Positions 1 to 9,898 of a DNA stretch of 64,000 nucleotides are shown here, piece by piece (position 1 is the stretch's first letter; every line of letters starts with the position of its first letter). A model generated the notes under the pieces. That model saw only the letters and a program-made list of their open reading frames with translations. It was not told where the DNA came from and made no database searches. Source of the stretch: Streptomyces sp. SCSIO 30461 (lineage in GTDB: Bacteria; Actinomycetota; Actinomycetes; Streptomycetales; Streptomycetaceae); contig NZ_CP146101.1 of assembly GCF_037023745.1 (NCBI RefSeq), positions 6,712,001 to 6,776,000 of the forward strand, in the 5' to 3' direction. A program made the position numbers and the translations under genes.

Positions 1-1
1 G

Positions 2-931
2 CCGGGCCACCACCAGTCGCCGTCCTTCGTGTTCGGGGAGTTCGTCAACACCACCGGCTGGTCCAGCTCGCTGTACGTGCTGCTGATCGGACTGCTGCTC
101 GCCCAGTACACCTTCAGCGGGTACGACGCCTCCGCGCACCTGTCGGAGGAGACCACCAACGCACAGGTCTCCGCGTCCCGCGGCATCGTGCGGGCGATCG
201 GCTGGTCGTGGCTGGCCGGGTTCGTACTGCTGGCGGGGCTGACATTCGCCATTCAGGACTACGCCGCCACGCAGTCCACCGCGACCGGGGTGCCGCCGGC
301 GCAGATCTTCCTCGACGCGCTCGGGCTCGCCGGGGCGAAGGCGCTGCTGCTGGTCGTGATCGTCGCGCAGTTGTTCTGCGGGAACGCCGAGACGGCCGCT
401 GCGAGCCGGATGGTGTTCGCGTTCTCCCGCGACGGTGCCCTGCCCGGCTCGAGGCTGTGGAGGTACGTGGACACACGTACCGGTACGCCGACCCGCGCGG
501 TGTGGTTGTCGGTGGGTGTGGCCGCGGTGCTGGCGCTGCCGTCGCTGTTCAGCCCGACCGCGTACGCCGCGGTCACGGCGATCAACGTCATCGGCATCAC
601 GCCCGCGTACGCCATCCCGATCTACCTGCGGATCCGCAACCGCCACCGTTTCCAGCCCGGTCCCTGGAGCCTGGGCCGTTGGGGTGTGCCGGTCGGTGTG
701 GTCGCCGTGCTGTGGGTGGCGTTCGTGACCGTGTTGTTCTGCCTGCCGCAGACGCGCCCGGAGGTCGGCGTCGTCTCGGTGACGACGTTCAACTACGCGC
801 CCCTGGCCTTGCTGGTCGTCTTGGTGCTGGCCACGGTGTGGTGGCGGGTTGCGGGGCGGGGTTACAAGGTGCCGGCCGCGGCGGCGGATGCTGGCTCGGG
901 CATGGCCAAGCTCCAGGAAGAGGTCGTGTGA
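2..931 (+). CDS. APC-family amino-acid permease, C-terminal part (5' end outside window)
   Basis: The reading frame is open from the first bases of the window, so only about 309 C-terminal residues are present. The protein is strongly hydrophobic with roughly seven to eight membrane helices and a motif SGYDASAHLSEET, typical of the APC superfamily of amino-acid/polyamine/amine permeases, followed by the conserved FAFSRDGALPGS segment. It should import an amine or amino acid at the cytoplasmic membrane. Its TGA stop overlaps the ATG of the next gene by one base, so it is probably cotranscribed with the glutamine-synthetase-like enzyme, which suggests that enzyme acts on the imported substrate. 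The exact substrate cannot be read from sequence. Confidence 0.88.
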   Translation, partial: PGHHQSPSFVFGEFVNTTGWSSSLYVLLIGLLLAQYTFSGYDASAHLSEETTNAQVSASRGIVRAIGWSWLAGFVLLAGLTFAIQDYAATQSTATGVPPAQIFLDALGLAGAKALLLVVIVAQLFCGNAETAAASRMVFAFSRDGALPGSRLWRYVDTRTGTPTRAVWLSVGVAAVLALPSLFSPTAYAAVTAINVIGITPAYAIPIYLRIRNRHRFQPGPWSLGRWGVPVGVVAVLWVAFVTVLFCLPQTRPEVGVVSVTTFNYAPLALLVVLVLATVWWRVAGRGYKVPAAAADAGSGMAKLQEEVV

Positions 932-2373
932 TGGTTCCTGTGTCCAGTCCGGCCGGATCCTCACCCCCCAGCGGTCCGTCGACCCCTGCTGGCGACATCG
1001 CCGCGCCGGTGAGGCAGCGGACGGCCCGTGCATTGACTGTCGAGGAACTTCGCAAAGCCGTCGGGGCCGGTGCGATCGACACCGTCATGCTCGCCGTGCC
1101 CGACCTTCAGGGCCGCCTGAAGGGCAAGCGGTACGGGGCGCGGCACTTCCTCGACCGTGTGCTCGACGGCGGCGCGGAGATGTGCGCGTACCTTCTGGCC
1201 ACGGACGTCGAGATGACGCCTGCCGACGGCTTCGCTCTCACGTCCTGGGCGAGTGGGTACGAGGACATGGTGGTGGTGCCGGACCGCTCGACGCTTCGGG
1301 TCCTGCCGTGGATGCCGCGCACCGCGCTCGTGCTGGGCGATGCGGTCGGGCGGGACGAGGAACCCATCGAGGTCGCGCCGCGGCAGGTCCTGCGCCATCA
1401 GCTGACCCGGCTGGCCGCCCACGGGCTACACGCCCAGGCAGGTCTGGAGACCGAGTTCGTGCTCTACCGCGGCACATACAACCCGGCCGCTGGCATCGGC
1501 CCGGGCGGACTCATGCCGGTGGCTGAGGAGAACCTGGACTACGCCCTCGACCACACGCCGGACACCGACCGGCTCTTCCGGCGCCTCCAGGGCTCGCTGT
1601 CCAAGGCGAGCATGCCCGTCGAGGCGATCAAAACGGAAGGCGCCCCGGGCCAGGTGGAGGTCACCTTCCCCCACGGCCCCGCACTGCCGGCATGCGACGC
1701 CCACCTCGTCTTCAAGCACGCCGTGCGCACCCTGACGGGCCGGTCCGGCATGACGGCCACGTTCATGGCCTCTCCCCAGACCAGGCTGGCCAGCGGGCTC
1801 CACCTGCATATCTCCCTCACCCGCAGCGGCAACGCCATGCTCGCCGGCCCCGACGGACGGCTCTCCGCCACCGGTGAGCAGGCCGTCGCCGGGCTGCTCG
1901 CGGGCCTGCCCGGACTCGCCCCGCTGTACGCGCCGAACACCAACTCCTACAAGCGCTATGTGCCCGGTTCCTTCGCCCCCACCTCCATGGCGTGGGGTTG
2001 GGACAACCGTACGTGCGCGATACGCGTCGCCGGACACGGGCCGGGACTGCACCTTGAGGTCCGCGTGCCGGGAGCCGATGCGAACCCCTACCTGGCTCTC
2101 TCCGCAGCCATCGCGGCGATCATCCACGGCATCGAGCGGCAGCTCACTCCGCCAGCTCCCCGCACCGCCAACGCCTACGAGGCCACCGACGCGCCTCTCC
2201 TGCCCCTCACCCTCGATCAGGCCCGCTCCGCGTTCCGGCACAGTCCCGTCGCCCAGGAGGCGTTCGGGAAGGGCGTAGTGGAGCACTACGCCCACCTCGC
2301 GCAGCTCGAACTCGACCACCATCGCGGCACCGTCACCGACGTAGAACAGGCCCGCTGGTTCACTCGCGCCTGA
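931..2373 (+). CDS. Glutamine synthetase-like gamma-glutamyl-amine ligase
   Basis: 480 aa, start ATG overlapping the permease stop (TGATG). The catalytic-domain signatures of the GlnA superfamily are visible: GLETEFVLY near residue 172, EVTFPHG, the ATP-site-like stretch NTNSYKRYVPGS near 338, NRTCAIRV, and the C-terminal EVRVPGADANPYLALSA. Family members of this size next to amine permeases in actinomycetes are usually gamma-glutamyl-polyamine or ethanolamine ligases rather than the housekeeping GlnA, so use of an imported amine is the likely role. That substrate assignment is inference from the neighbour. A true glutamine synthetase cannot be excluded. Confidence 0.85.
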   Translation: MVPVSSPAGSSPPSGPSTPAGDIAAPVRQRTARALTVEELRKAVGAGAIDTVMLAVPDLQGRLKGKRYGARHFLDRVLDGGAEMCAYLLATDVEMTPADGFALTSWASGYEDMVVVPDRSTLRVLPWMPRTALVLGDAVGRDEEPIEVAPRQVLRHQLTRLAAHGLHAQAGLETEFVLYRGTYNPAAGIGPGGLMPVAEENLDYALDHTPDTDRLFRRLQGSLSKASMPVEAIKTEGAPGQVEVTFPHGPALPACDAHLVFKHAVRTLTGRSGMTATFMASPQTRLASGLHLHISLTRSGNAMLAGPDGRLSATGEQAVAGLLAGLPGLAPLYAPNTNSYKRYVPGSFAPTSMAWGWDNRTCAIRVAGHGPGLHLEVRVPGADANPYLALSAAIAAIIHGIERQLTPPAPRTANAYEATDAPLLPLTLDQARSAFRHSPVAQEAFGKGVVEHYAHLAQLELDHHRGTVTDVEQARWFTRA

Positions 2374-2396
2374 ATCCATTCGCCGCATCAAGACCA

Positions 2397-2433
2397 GGCT
2401 CCGGCCGGGAGAGCTCTCCCCTCGGCCGGAGCC
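2397..2433 (+). terminator. Terminator hairpin after the permease/ligase operon
   Basis: Perfect 11-bp inverted repeat (GGCTCCGGCCG at 2397-2407 with its complement at 2423-2433) around a loop that contains the palindrome GAGAGCTCTC. It lies 24 nt after the ligase stop. There is no long T tract, as is common in actinomycetes. Confidence 0.6.
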
Positions 2434-2482
2434 TGCCCAACCCGCACCGCCACGCCATCGGCCAAATCGGAAGGACCCGGTC

Positions 2483-2956
2483 ATGCCCGCACGGCCCACC
2501 AAGGCCGCCTCGCATCCGACGCCCGCCCAGGTCAGAATCGCCAGCAAGCTCGCCCAGGGATTGAGCACCGGCAAAGCGGCAGCCGAACTCGGTCTGTCCG
2601 AAGGAACCGTCGCCATACAGATGTCGCACGGGAACCTCCGGGTCGGGGTACGCCACCGTCACGCCCTCATCCACGCCTGCTACGTCACCGACCATCTGCC
2701 CCTCCCAGAGCCGATTGCGCCGCCACCCGGCGGAGTCGACGACATCGAGACCAAGATCCTCTGGTCCCTCGCTCTGGACTGCACCTACGCCGAGATCGCA
2801 CGGCACATCGGTCTACCCCCCGACGCGATGAAGAAGAAGATCCGCGCACTGCGCAAACGCTGGGCAGCCGAGAACGACCCACATCTGATCACGCTCGGAT
2901 GGAAGTTCGCGGTGCTCAACGCATCCCACGGAACAGGCGGTCGACAGGTCACGTGA
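2483..2956 (+). CDS. Small DNA-binding protein with two helix-turn-helix segments
   Basis: 157 aa. The first half (TPAQVRIASKLAQGLSTGKA, then AAELGLSEGTVAIQMSHG) resembles a LuxR/GerE-type helix-turn-helix. The second half (LDCTYAEIARHIGLPPDAMK) is a second helix-turn-helix. No receiver or ligand-binding domain is present. The upstream TCGGAAGGACCCGGTC ATG provides a GGAAGG ribosome-binding site. It stands alone between the ligase terminator and the convergent type VII operon; whether it regulates either cannot be seen. Confidence 0.65.
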   Translation: MPARPTKAASHPTPAQVRIASKLAQGLSTGKAAAELGLSEGTVAIQMSHGNLRVGVRHRHALIHACYVTDHLPLPEPIAPPPGGVDDIETKILWSLALDCTYAEIARHIGLPPDAMKKKIRALRKRWAAENDPHLITLGWKFAVLNASHGTGGRQVT

Positions 2957-3156
2957 CCGGTCGGCAGCCGAATGTCCGGGGCCTTGGGCAAGCAACAACT
3001 CCCCGCAACCGACCAACCGAAAGCGTCGCTCAGAGGCACTCGTGCCCGACGACCCCCAGCCGACATGGTCGTGCCTGTGCGCCGTCCACGACGTGAACGG
3101 CTGGCGGAGCTTGATGACACCCCGGGCCTTCGCCCGCCTTGAGGCTGTGCTGGGGA

Positions 3157-3172
3157 CGGGCCTGGTGGCCCG
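3157..3172. terminator. Short hairpin at the end of the type VII operon
   Basis: CGGGCC - TGGT - GGCCCG (3157-3162 / 3167-3172) six bases beyond the DUF6177 stop, in the convergent gap between 2956 and 3178. A weak candidate terminator. The rest of the gap (2957-3156) shows no gene I can support. Confidence 0.4.
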
Positions 3173-3177
3173 GTCGG

Positions 3178-4596
3178 TCATCTTGCTTTGAGGTGTCGCA
3201 GCAGTGTCTCGAAGTTCTGCCAGGTGTTGGGGTCGGTTCCGTCGCTCAGTGAGTAGTGCACGGCCGGTCGGGGGTGGAGGCCGAGTTGGGTGGGTTTGGT
3301 GGTCAGCGGCGGTCGGGTGGCGTATTCGAGGCCGATGTCGTGGATGTCGTCCGCGCCGACGGTGAGGGACACCGGGATGGGTGGGGCTTGCAGGTGGGGT
3401 GGGGTGGTGAGGTCGCGTCGGCCGGGGCGGAGGGTGGTCATCAGGCTGACCAGGCCGCCTTCGGCGGCAAGGGCGGCGGCGAGAGGTTCGATGGCGTCCA
3501 GGGGCATGGTTTCGTGGGGGCTGTAGCCGAAGGCGAGGGTGGCTTCCTCCTCGATTCCGGCCGTGGTGCTGCGGATGGTGAGGGTGGCGAGGGCGGGCCG
3601 GGCGGGGTGGCCGACCATGGTGAGCCAGGTGGGTCTGGGGGCGCGATCGCGCGCGAGTTCCGTCAGTTGGCGTGGTGACCAGGGGAGGTTGATGGGTTCG
3701 GCGGTGCCCCAGCCGGCCGGGGGCTGTCCGGTGAGGGTTTGCCAGCAGGTTTCGATCGCGCCGCCGAGGGTGAGGTCGGCGTCGGCCGCATGTCCGGTGC
3801 GTAGGGAGAGCAGGAGCTGGCGCTCGCCGGGGGCTGTCGTATCGCCGGTCTTGAAGGCGTCGGCGAGCTGGGCCTGGCCGTCCGGTGTGCGCAGGGGGGT
3901 GAAGGCGCCGTTGTGCCAGTGCAGGATCGCTCCGGTGAGGCCGTCGTAGTAGCCGCAGTGCTCGTCGCGGATGATCCAGCGGTTGGGGTGTCCGCCGAGT
4001 GCTGTGCGGGTGGGCAGGGTGACGCGGGCGGTCGGCTGGGTGACGACCTGCAGGGCGAGTTCCGTCTCGGCTGCTCGGCGCAGTACGTCGGTCAGGTGGG
4101 TGGTCATGGCGATGATGGGGCGGTCGTCGATGAGGACGGCGGCCTGTTCGGTCAGGACGTCGACGGCGAGCTGGGCGTCGTCGGAACCGGTAGGGGTGAT
4201 GGTGGCGGTTTCCTGGGTGAGCTGGACCGGCTCGATGGTGGCGGTGCCGGGGGGCCAGATGGTGCCGCCGCGCAGGGCGCTGAGGCGGCCGGCGAGGGAG
4301 GCGGCCAGGCGTTCGGCTTCGGGCAGGGCGGTGGAGGCGCGGATTTCCGTCCACCAGAGGGGCTCGTTCGGGAGCGGGGTGTCGGTGCCGAGGAGGCGGG
4401 CCGCTTCGCCGTGGACGTGGACCAGTATGGGCGCGTCCACAGCGAGCAGGGGGCGTCCGGCCGGGGTCCTGAGCTGAATAACTGCGCCGTCGTGGAGGGC
4501 TTCGGCTTCGAGGTCGGGGCCGCCCGCGTACAGGCCCATGAGCATCGTCATGGGGTCGGGCACTTTCTCGGTGAGGGCGACGATGGCCTTGGTCAT
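3178..4596 (-). CDS. DUF6177-type protein of a type VII secretion locus
   Basis: 472 aa, beginning MTKAIVALTEKVPDP. The ATG overlaps the EccC stop (ATGA, 4593-4596), so it is the last gene of the operon and translationally coupled to eccC. It has no membrane segment or signal peptide; the sequence is a mixed alpha/beta protein with motifs such as WWTEIRAST, LGGHPNRWIIRDEHCGYYDG and FGYSPHETMPLDAIEPL. It matches my recollection of the DUF6177 family found beside eccC in Streptomyces type VII loci. Function is unknown; position suggests a cytoplasmic accessory or substrate-handling factor. Confidence 0.72.
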   Translation of the reverse strand: MTKAIVALTEKVPDPMTMLMGLYAGGPDLEAEALHDGAVIQLRTPAGRPLLAVDAPILVHVHGEAARLLGTDTPLPNEPLWWTEIRASTALPEAERLAASLAGRLSALRGGTIWPPGTATIEPVQLTQETATITPTGSDDAQLAVDVLTEQAAVLIDDRPIIAMTTHLTDVLRRAAETELALQVVTQPTARVTLPTRTALGGHPNRWIIRDEHCGYYDGLTGAILHWHNGAFTPLRTPDGQAQLADAFKTGDTTAPGERQLLLSLRTGHAADADLTLGGAIETCWQTLTGQPPAGWGTAEPINLPWSPRQLTELARDRAPRPTWLTMVGHPARPALATLTIRSTTAGIEEEATLAFGYSPHETMPLDAIEPLAAALAAEGGLVSLMTTLRPGRRDLTTPPHLQAPPIPVSLTVGADDIHDIGLEYATRPPLTTKPTQLGLHPRPAVHYSLSDGTDPNTWQNFETLLRHLKAR

Positions 4597-7500
4597 GGTC
4601 CCGGTGCTTCCTGCTGGTGTGGGGCGAGGGCGGTCTGGATGAGCTGGTGGCGTCGTCCGCGGCGGACCAGGGTGCCGCGGCCGGGTGGCTGTGGGGAGGC
4701 GTACAGGCCGGGGAAGAGCTGTCCCTCGGTGCGTTCGCCGGTCATGACCAGGGCGGTGGTGCCGGATTCGCGCAGTGTGGTGAGCATCGGCTCGTGCAGG
4801 GCGCGGGACAGGCCGGCGACGCGGCGGGCGATGACGAAGTGCAGGCCGATGTCCGGGGCGGATGAGATGTAGGGCAGGAAGGGCCCAAGGGGTTGCTGGC
4901 CGGTGGTGGTGAGGATGTCGTAGTCGTCGATGAGGATGACGATGCGCGGTCCGGTGAAGGCGGTCGGAAGGTCGGTGAGGGTGTCGTGGTTGACGCTCTC
5001 GTCGGGCAGGCGTTTGGCGAGTTCGCCGGTGATGCCGGTGGCCAGGGCGTTGGCGAGGTTGGTGTTGTAGGCGTAGCCGCCGCGGTAGGGCTCGGGGATA
5101 AGGCCGCGCAGTCCTCGGCGTGGGTCGAAGACGCCGAAGACCAGTTCCTCGTCGGTGTAGCGGGCGGTGAGCTGGTCGACGATCAGCTTGAGCAGGTTGG
5201 TCTTGCCGCATTCGCTGTCGCCGAGGATCAGCAGGTGTTGGTCGGCGCCGAACAGGTCGAGGTTGACGGGGGCAATGGCGTCCTGGTCGACGCCGATCGG
5301 GATGGACCTGGGTTCGGCGGCAAGGCCGGGGAGTTTGTCGGCGGGTAGTCGGGTGGGCAGGACACGTACCGGGGCGGCGAGGTCGCCGTGCCAGGAGGCG
5401 CGCACGGACGCGGTCGCCTCTTCCACGGCCGCGGCCAGGTCGCCGGTGGTGGTACGGCCGTCGATGCGGGGCAGGGCCACGTGCGCGAAGAGTCTGCCGT
5501 CGGTGAGGATGCGGCCGGGCTCGTCCGGGTGGAGGGTTTCGGAGAGTTTGCGGTCGATGACGGAGTCGCCGGGGTCGTTCAGGCGGAGCTCGACGCGGGT
5601 GCCGAACATCGCCTGGGTGGCGATGCGGACGTCGTTCCAGCGGAGCATCCCGGCGACCACGTGGACGCCGTAGCCGCCGCCGCGCTTGAGGAGGTCGTTG
5701 ACGTCGTCCTCGAGATCGGCGAACTCGTCGCGCAGTGCGCCGAAGCCGTCGATGAGCAGCACGACGTCCGTGGCGGTCAGCTCCGCAAGCCTGCCCTGTG
5801 AACGCACGTGGCGCAGTTGCTCGGGTGAGTCGATGCCGTGGCTGCGGAAGAGCTCCTCGCGCTCGCCCAGCATGGCGCGGACCTCGGCGACGGTGCGGGC
5901 GGCACGCTCGTGGTCGGCGCGGCCGGCGATGCCGCCGACGTGTGGGAGTTTCGCGAGCGTGCTCAGGCCGCCGCCGGCCAGGTCGAGCCCGTACAGGGCG
6001 ACATCGCGCGGCGTGTGAGTCAGCGCCAGGGACAGTGCGAGGGTCCGCAGGGTGGTGGTCTTGCCGGACTGCGGCCCACCGATCAGGGCGCTGTGGCCGC
6101 CGGAGACGGTCAGATCCAGGCTCCACACACTTTGGCGCTGTGTGGCCGGATCATCGAGGATGCCGAGCGGGACTCTGAGCGGCCCGGGCCGCTGAGCCAG
6201 GTGCAGTCCGCGCGCAGACACATCGAGGGGGCCCGCGACCTGGTCGAGGCTGATCACCGTGGGGAGCGGGGGCAGCCAGATCCGGCGCACCGGCTCCGCC
6301 GCCTGGGCAAGCTGGTCGACCATGACCGACATGACGCTGGGGCCGGTCTCCCGCTCCCGCATCGCGGGCTCGTCGGCGGGTGTCGCAGCCTCGCTGCCGA
6401 GGGTGTTGAAGGTCGGATACGGCCAGGCCAACGGCTCGTCCTTGGGCTTCTCGCGCAGGGCCGGGCCACGGTAGGAGCCGGAGACATAGCCGGCCTTGAA
6501 GCGTTCGTACGTCGACGTATCGACCTTGAGATAGCCGAAGCCGGGCAGCGGCGGCAGGTTGAACGCGTCAGTGGTATCCAGAACCGTGCGCGACTCGTCC
6601 GCGGAGAAGGTGCGCAGCCCGAGACGATAGGACAGGTAGGTCTCCAGACCCTTGAGCTTGCCCGCCTCGATGCGCTGGCTGGACAGCAGCAGATGCACCC
6701 CGATCGACCGCCCGATACGGCCGATGGACAGGAACAGGTCGATGAAGTCCGGCTTGGCGGTGAGCAGTTCACCGAACTCGTCGATCACTACAAGCAGGTG
6801 CGGCAGAGGTTCCAGACCCAGCTCGGGCTTCTGTTCGCGCAAGGCGGCGTAGTGGCCGATGTCCGCGACGTCACCCGCGTCCTTGAGGACCTGCTGACGC
6901 CGCTTGACCTCCCCGGCCAGGCTGGTGTGCACGCGCTCGACCAGACCGGCCTGGTTCTCCAGGTTGGTGATCATTCCGGCGACGTGCGGGAGACGGGTGA
7001 AGGGCGCGAAGGTGGCGCCGCCCTTGTAGTCGACCAGCACCAGCGCCAGATCATGCGGAGCGTGCGTGGCGGTCAGGGCCAGGACCAGGGTGCGCAGCAG
7101 CTCACTCTTGCCCGAGCCGGTCGCCCCCACGCACAGCCCGTGCGGGCCCATGCCCAGCTCGGACGACTCCTTCAAGTCCAGCAGCACCGGCTTGTGATGG
7201 TCGTCCACGCCGATCGGGACGCGCAGGAAGTCCCGTTCGCCACGTGTTGCCCACAACCGGACCAAATCCAGGGCGGCCGGATCGTCGATATGCAGCAGAC
7301 CGGGGAAGTCCACCGGCCCGGAGACGGGGGTGCCGTCCTCAACCGACTCCGCCGACAATCTGAGCGGGGCAAGCATGCGGGCCAGACCTTCCACACCCGG
7401 GATACTCACCTCGTCCACGATGCCGTAAGCCTCCACACCGGCCGGGGAACGCAAGTCCTCCACTCCTACGCGGTCACCGTCGACGGTGACGCGTACCGAG

Positions 7501-8597
7501 ACCTCATCCGGCTCGTGCACCTGCTGCTGAAGCAGGTGCAGCACGGTGACCCCCATGTCGGCCAGCCCCACGGCCGCATCCGGCCTGGGGAGTTCGGTCG
7601 CGGTGCGGCCGTGCTCGTCGCTGATGACGAGGAGCCTGTCCGCGAGTTTCAGGGCCCTCTGGTCCGACAGCCCGCGACGCACCTCGGCGGCGTAGGAGGC
7701 CCGACGCTTCAAATCCGCGCGGAGCAGGTCGGCCAACTGATCCATGCTCGGCGCGATCCGCCGCGCAGGGGACGGCCCGTCCAACTGATCCGGATCCAGC
7801 ACGTGCGGGAGCCACTTCGCCCACTGCCAGTCCTGAATCCTGTCGCCCGCGACGCCGAGGGCGAGGGCGACATCGCCAGGGGCGTGCAGCGCGGCAGTCT
7901 GGACCACCAGCGCGCGGGCGACCCGCAGAACGGCCTCCCGGTCCTCGCCGATAATGCTGACGTTCCCCGCCCGGTCCAGCGGCACCGCCAAGGGAAAGTC
8001 ACTGGTCGCGCTGTAGCGGGCGAGCAGCGCTCGGGCCTCGTTCAGCATGAACGGATCCGGCGGCGTCATCACACTCCCGCCACTCTGCCCGATCTCCAGC
8101 CTCTGCACCGGCACCCGCCCCGTGCCGAGTCGCACATGGAGGAAGTCCGCGTCCAGACGGCGCCGCTCCCACACCCGCGCCGCATCGCGCACGATGTCGT
8201 ACAGGGCAGCCGGAGCGGGATTGAGCAACCGGGCTTCCTCACGCCGTCCCCGTTCGACGCGGCTCAGTTCCTCGCGCATCTCCTCGAGATACTCCAGATA
8301 CCGCTCCCGCTGAGCACGCCGGGTCCGCTGCGCCTTGCCCCGCTGCGAAACAAACAGCGCCACCGCACCCAGCAGGGCAAAGACCAGCACGATCGCCCCG
8401 ATCGCGGCGAACTGACTGTTACGGATCACGGTCATCATCACGACCGAACCCATCACCCCGGCCATCGGCAGCAGCGCCGTCGCCGGAGTGCCGATCTTCC
8501 CCTCGGGCAGGTTAGGCGGCGGCTCGATCGTGCGCGCCACCACGGCAAGGGACGGCCGTGTGGAGCGGGCCGGACGGTGCATGAGCTGCTGGGTCAT
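4593..8597 (-). CDS. eccC: EccC-type type VII secretion ATPase (three FtsK/SpoIIIE domains)
   Basis: 1334 aa, the motor of an ESX/type VII secretion machine at the cytoplasmic membrane. Two membrane helices lie near residues 38-58 and 63-83, followed by a basic and coiled segment. Three ATPase domains follow, with Walker A motifs GATGSGKS (about 490), GGPQSGKTTT (about 840) and GDSECGKTNL (about 1127), and Walker B-like LLVVIDEFGELL in the first. This is the full-length single-chain EccC architecture, not the split EccCa/EccCb form. Start and stop overlap the neighbouring MinD-like and DUF6177 genes by four bases each, so all three are tightly coupled. Confidence 0.93.
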   Translation of the reverse strand: MTQQLMHRPARSTRPSLAVVARTIEPPPNLPEGKIGTPATALLPMAGVMGSVVMMTVIRNSQFAAIGAIVLVFALLGAVALFVSQRGKAQRTRRAQRERYLEYLEEMREELSRVERGRREEARLLNPAPAALYDIVRDAARVWERRRLDADFLHVRLGTGRVPVQRLEIGQSGGSVMTPPDPFMLNEARALLARYSATSDFPLAVPLDRAGNVSIIGEDREAVLRVARALVVQTAALHAPGDVALALGVAGDRIQDWQWAKWLPHVLDPDQLDGPSPARRIAPSMDQLADLLRADLKRRASYAAEVRRGLSDQRALKLADRLLVISDEHGRTATELPRPDAAVGLADMGVTVLHLLQQQVHEPDEVSVRVTVDGDRVGVEDLRSPAGVEAYGIVDEVSIPGVEGLARMLAPLRLSAESVEDGTPVSGPVDFPGLLHIDDPAALDLVRLWATRGERDFLRVPIGVDDHHKPVLLDLKESSELGMGPHGLCVGATGSGKSELLRTLVLALTATHAPHDLALVLVDYKGGATFAPFTRLPHVAGMITNLENQAGLVERVHTSLAGEVKRRQQVLKDAGDVADIGHYAALREQKPELGLEPLPHLLVVIDEFGELLTAKPDFIDLFLSIGRIGRSIGVHLLLSSQRIEAGKLKGLETYLSYRLGLRTFSADESRTVLDTTDAFNLPPLPGFGYLKVDTSTYERFKAGYVSGSYRGPALREKPKDEPLAWPYPTFNTLGSEAATPADEPAMRERETGPSVMSVMVDQLAQAAEPVRRIWLPPLPTVISLDQVAGPLDVSARGLHLAQRPGPLRVPLGILDDPATQRQSVWSLDLTVSGGHSALIGGPQSGKTTTLRTLALSLALTHTPRDVALYGLDLAGGGLSTLAKLPHVGGIAGRADHERAARTVAEVRAMLGEREELFRSHGIDSPEQLRHVRSQGRLAELTATDVVLLIDGFGALRDEFADLEDDVNDLLKRGGGYGVHVVAGMLRWNDVRIATQAMFGTRVELRLNDPGDSVIDRKLSETLHPDEPGRILTDGRLFAHVALPRIDGRTTTGDLAAAVEEATASVRASWHGDLAAPVRVLPTRLPADKLPGLAAEPRSIPIGVDQDAIAPVNLDLFGADQHLLILGDSECGKTNLLKLIVDQLTARYTDEELVFGVFDPRRGLRGLIPEPYRGGYAYNTNLANALATGITGELAKRLPDESVNHDTLTDLPTAFTGPRIVILIDDYDILTTTGQQPLGPFLPYISSAPDIGLHFVIARRVAGLSRALHEPMLTTLRESGTTALVMTGERTEGQLFPGLYASPQPPGRGTLVRRGRRHQLIQTALAPHQQEAPGP

Positions 8598-9853
8598 GGC
8601 GTCCTCACCGCGAACCGCAAAGCCTCGGCAGCCAGTTGGACGGCCGCCTGCGACGTGGCCTGCGAAAGCATCGAGTTGACAATCGGGCCGCCCGCGCCCA
8701 GATGCCTGTCATAGGGCACGTGCACCACGGACACCCCGGTCTCGCGCAGATATCCCATAGCGGCCTTCACATCGAGACGGATGTGCGGGGAGCTCTCACA
8801 CAGGGCGACCGCCGTGTGGGCGAGCGTCGGCGCGGGCAGGTGGGCCAGCCAGTCGAGGACCTGCCGGGTTCCGTCGACGCCCTCCGCGGTCGCCGGCACC
8901 ACGAGCACCCGGGAGTGCGCGGTGCCTATCGCGGTGCGCGCCACCTCTCCGGGCAGCGACTCGCAGTCCACCACCGTCACCCCGAAGTAACGGCGCAGGG
9001 CGAGGCTCACACTCAGATACGTCGCCACCTCCAGCGGCGGCCCGATCCGCCCCTGCCCGGCCGGCAACAACCAACCCCCGCCCGTCACCGGCACCAGATA
9101 GCCAGTCACATCCGTGAGCAGCATCGACGGCTCAAGAATCCCGGCCAGATCCGTACACGACCAACGCACCGTCTCCGCGCCAAGACGCACCGGCAGAGTA
9201 CCGAGCGCGGCGTCCGCCTCCAGGGCCAGCACCGGGTCATGCCTGTAACGGCTGTACGTCCGGGCCAGCAACGCCGAAATGGTTGTCTTGCCCACACCAC
9301 CCCGGATCGACGTCACCGCGATAACCCGGCCGGTGGTCACCGGCTGCTGCACATCGCGGGCCAACTGCGTCTGCTCGAACACCTCCTGGGACGCGGACGA
9401 GGCCAGCTTGCGCAAGGAACGGCCCGTGCGGCGGACCGCCGACTCACCATGCACCGGCCGCGACAGGGCCGCAGCCAGGCGGGGATCAACCGTGGGCACC
9501 GACTCCGGAGTGGAGGTGGGCACGCGCGGATCGCGCGGTGTGCTCTGGATTGCCTGTCGTGCGTCCGCACGCGGCTGAGGAAGCGGAGACGACGGTACGG
9601 TGCGCGGGTCGGCCTGCGCCGGAACTGGCGGCACAGGAGCCGACACGGCAGGGGAAGCGACCTGTCCGGCGGCCCGTGGATCGGGCCCAGGCGCCGGTGC
9701 GGGCGCGGCAGGCTGAGGTGCGACGGGCACCACGGCAGGCGCACCAGACGGCTTCCGCACGAGTTGCACCGTCTTGGTCGGCTCGACCGGCTGCTCAGTG
9801 CCCGCCTGCTTCAACTCACGCAGCACATCCTGCTGCCAGTCGCCTCCAGCCAT
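8594..9853 (-). CDS. MinD/ParA-like ATPase of the type VII locus
   Basis: 419 aa. ATG at 9853 is chosen because a strong GGAGGGGAG ribosome-binding site precedes it; a TTG 24 bases upstream lacks one. Residues 1-140 are a proline/alanine-rich low-complexity region. The C-terminal part is a SIMIBI-class ATPase with the deviant Walker A RGGVGKTT (about 185), LALEADAALGTLPVRLG (switch I region) and VTVVDCESLPG. Such MinD-like proteins with disordered N-termini are frequent partners of ESX components in actinobacteria. It overlaps eccC by four bases. A role in positioning or regulating the secretion machine is inferred, not shown. Confidence 0.85.
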   Translation of the reverse strand: MAGGDWQQDVLRELKQAGTEQPVEPTKTVQLVRKPSGAPAVVPVAPQPAAPAPAPGPDPRAAGQVASPAVSAPVPPVPAQADPRTVPSSPLPQPRADARQAIQSTPRDPRVPTSTPESVPTVDPRLAAALSRPVHGESAVRRTGRSLRKLASSASQEVFEQTQLARDVQQPVTTGRVIAVTSIRGGVGKTTISALLARTYSRYRHDPVLALEADAALGTLPVRLGAETVRWSCTDLAGILEPSMLLTDVTGYLVPVTGGGWLLPAGQGRIGPPLEVATYLSVSLALRRYFGVTVVDCESLPGEVARTAIGTAHSRVLVVPATAEGVDGTRQVLDWLAHLPAPTLAHTAVALCESSPHIRLDVKAAMGYLRETGVSVVHVPYDRHLGAGGPIVNSMLSQATSQAAVQLAAEALRFAVRTP

Positions 9854-9898
9854 CGCCGCACTCCCCTCCAAGCCCAACAGGGCCGTACGCTCACCCGA

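Noticed and set aside
4597..6126. Upstream extension of the DUF6177 frame to about 980 residues
   Set aside because: The extension is arginine/proline-rich shadow sequence antiparallel in frame to eccC; the ATG at 4596 with ATGA coupling marks the real start.
5838..8714. Very long plus-strand open frame opposite eccC (also 8636-10828 and 9774-11555)
   Set aside because: Shadow frames of high-GC genes. They lack domain sense, and the minus-strand frames encode complete EccC, MinD-like and EccD proteins.
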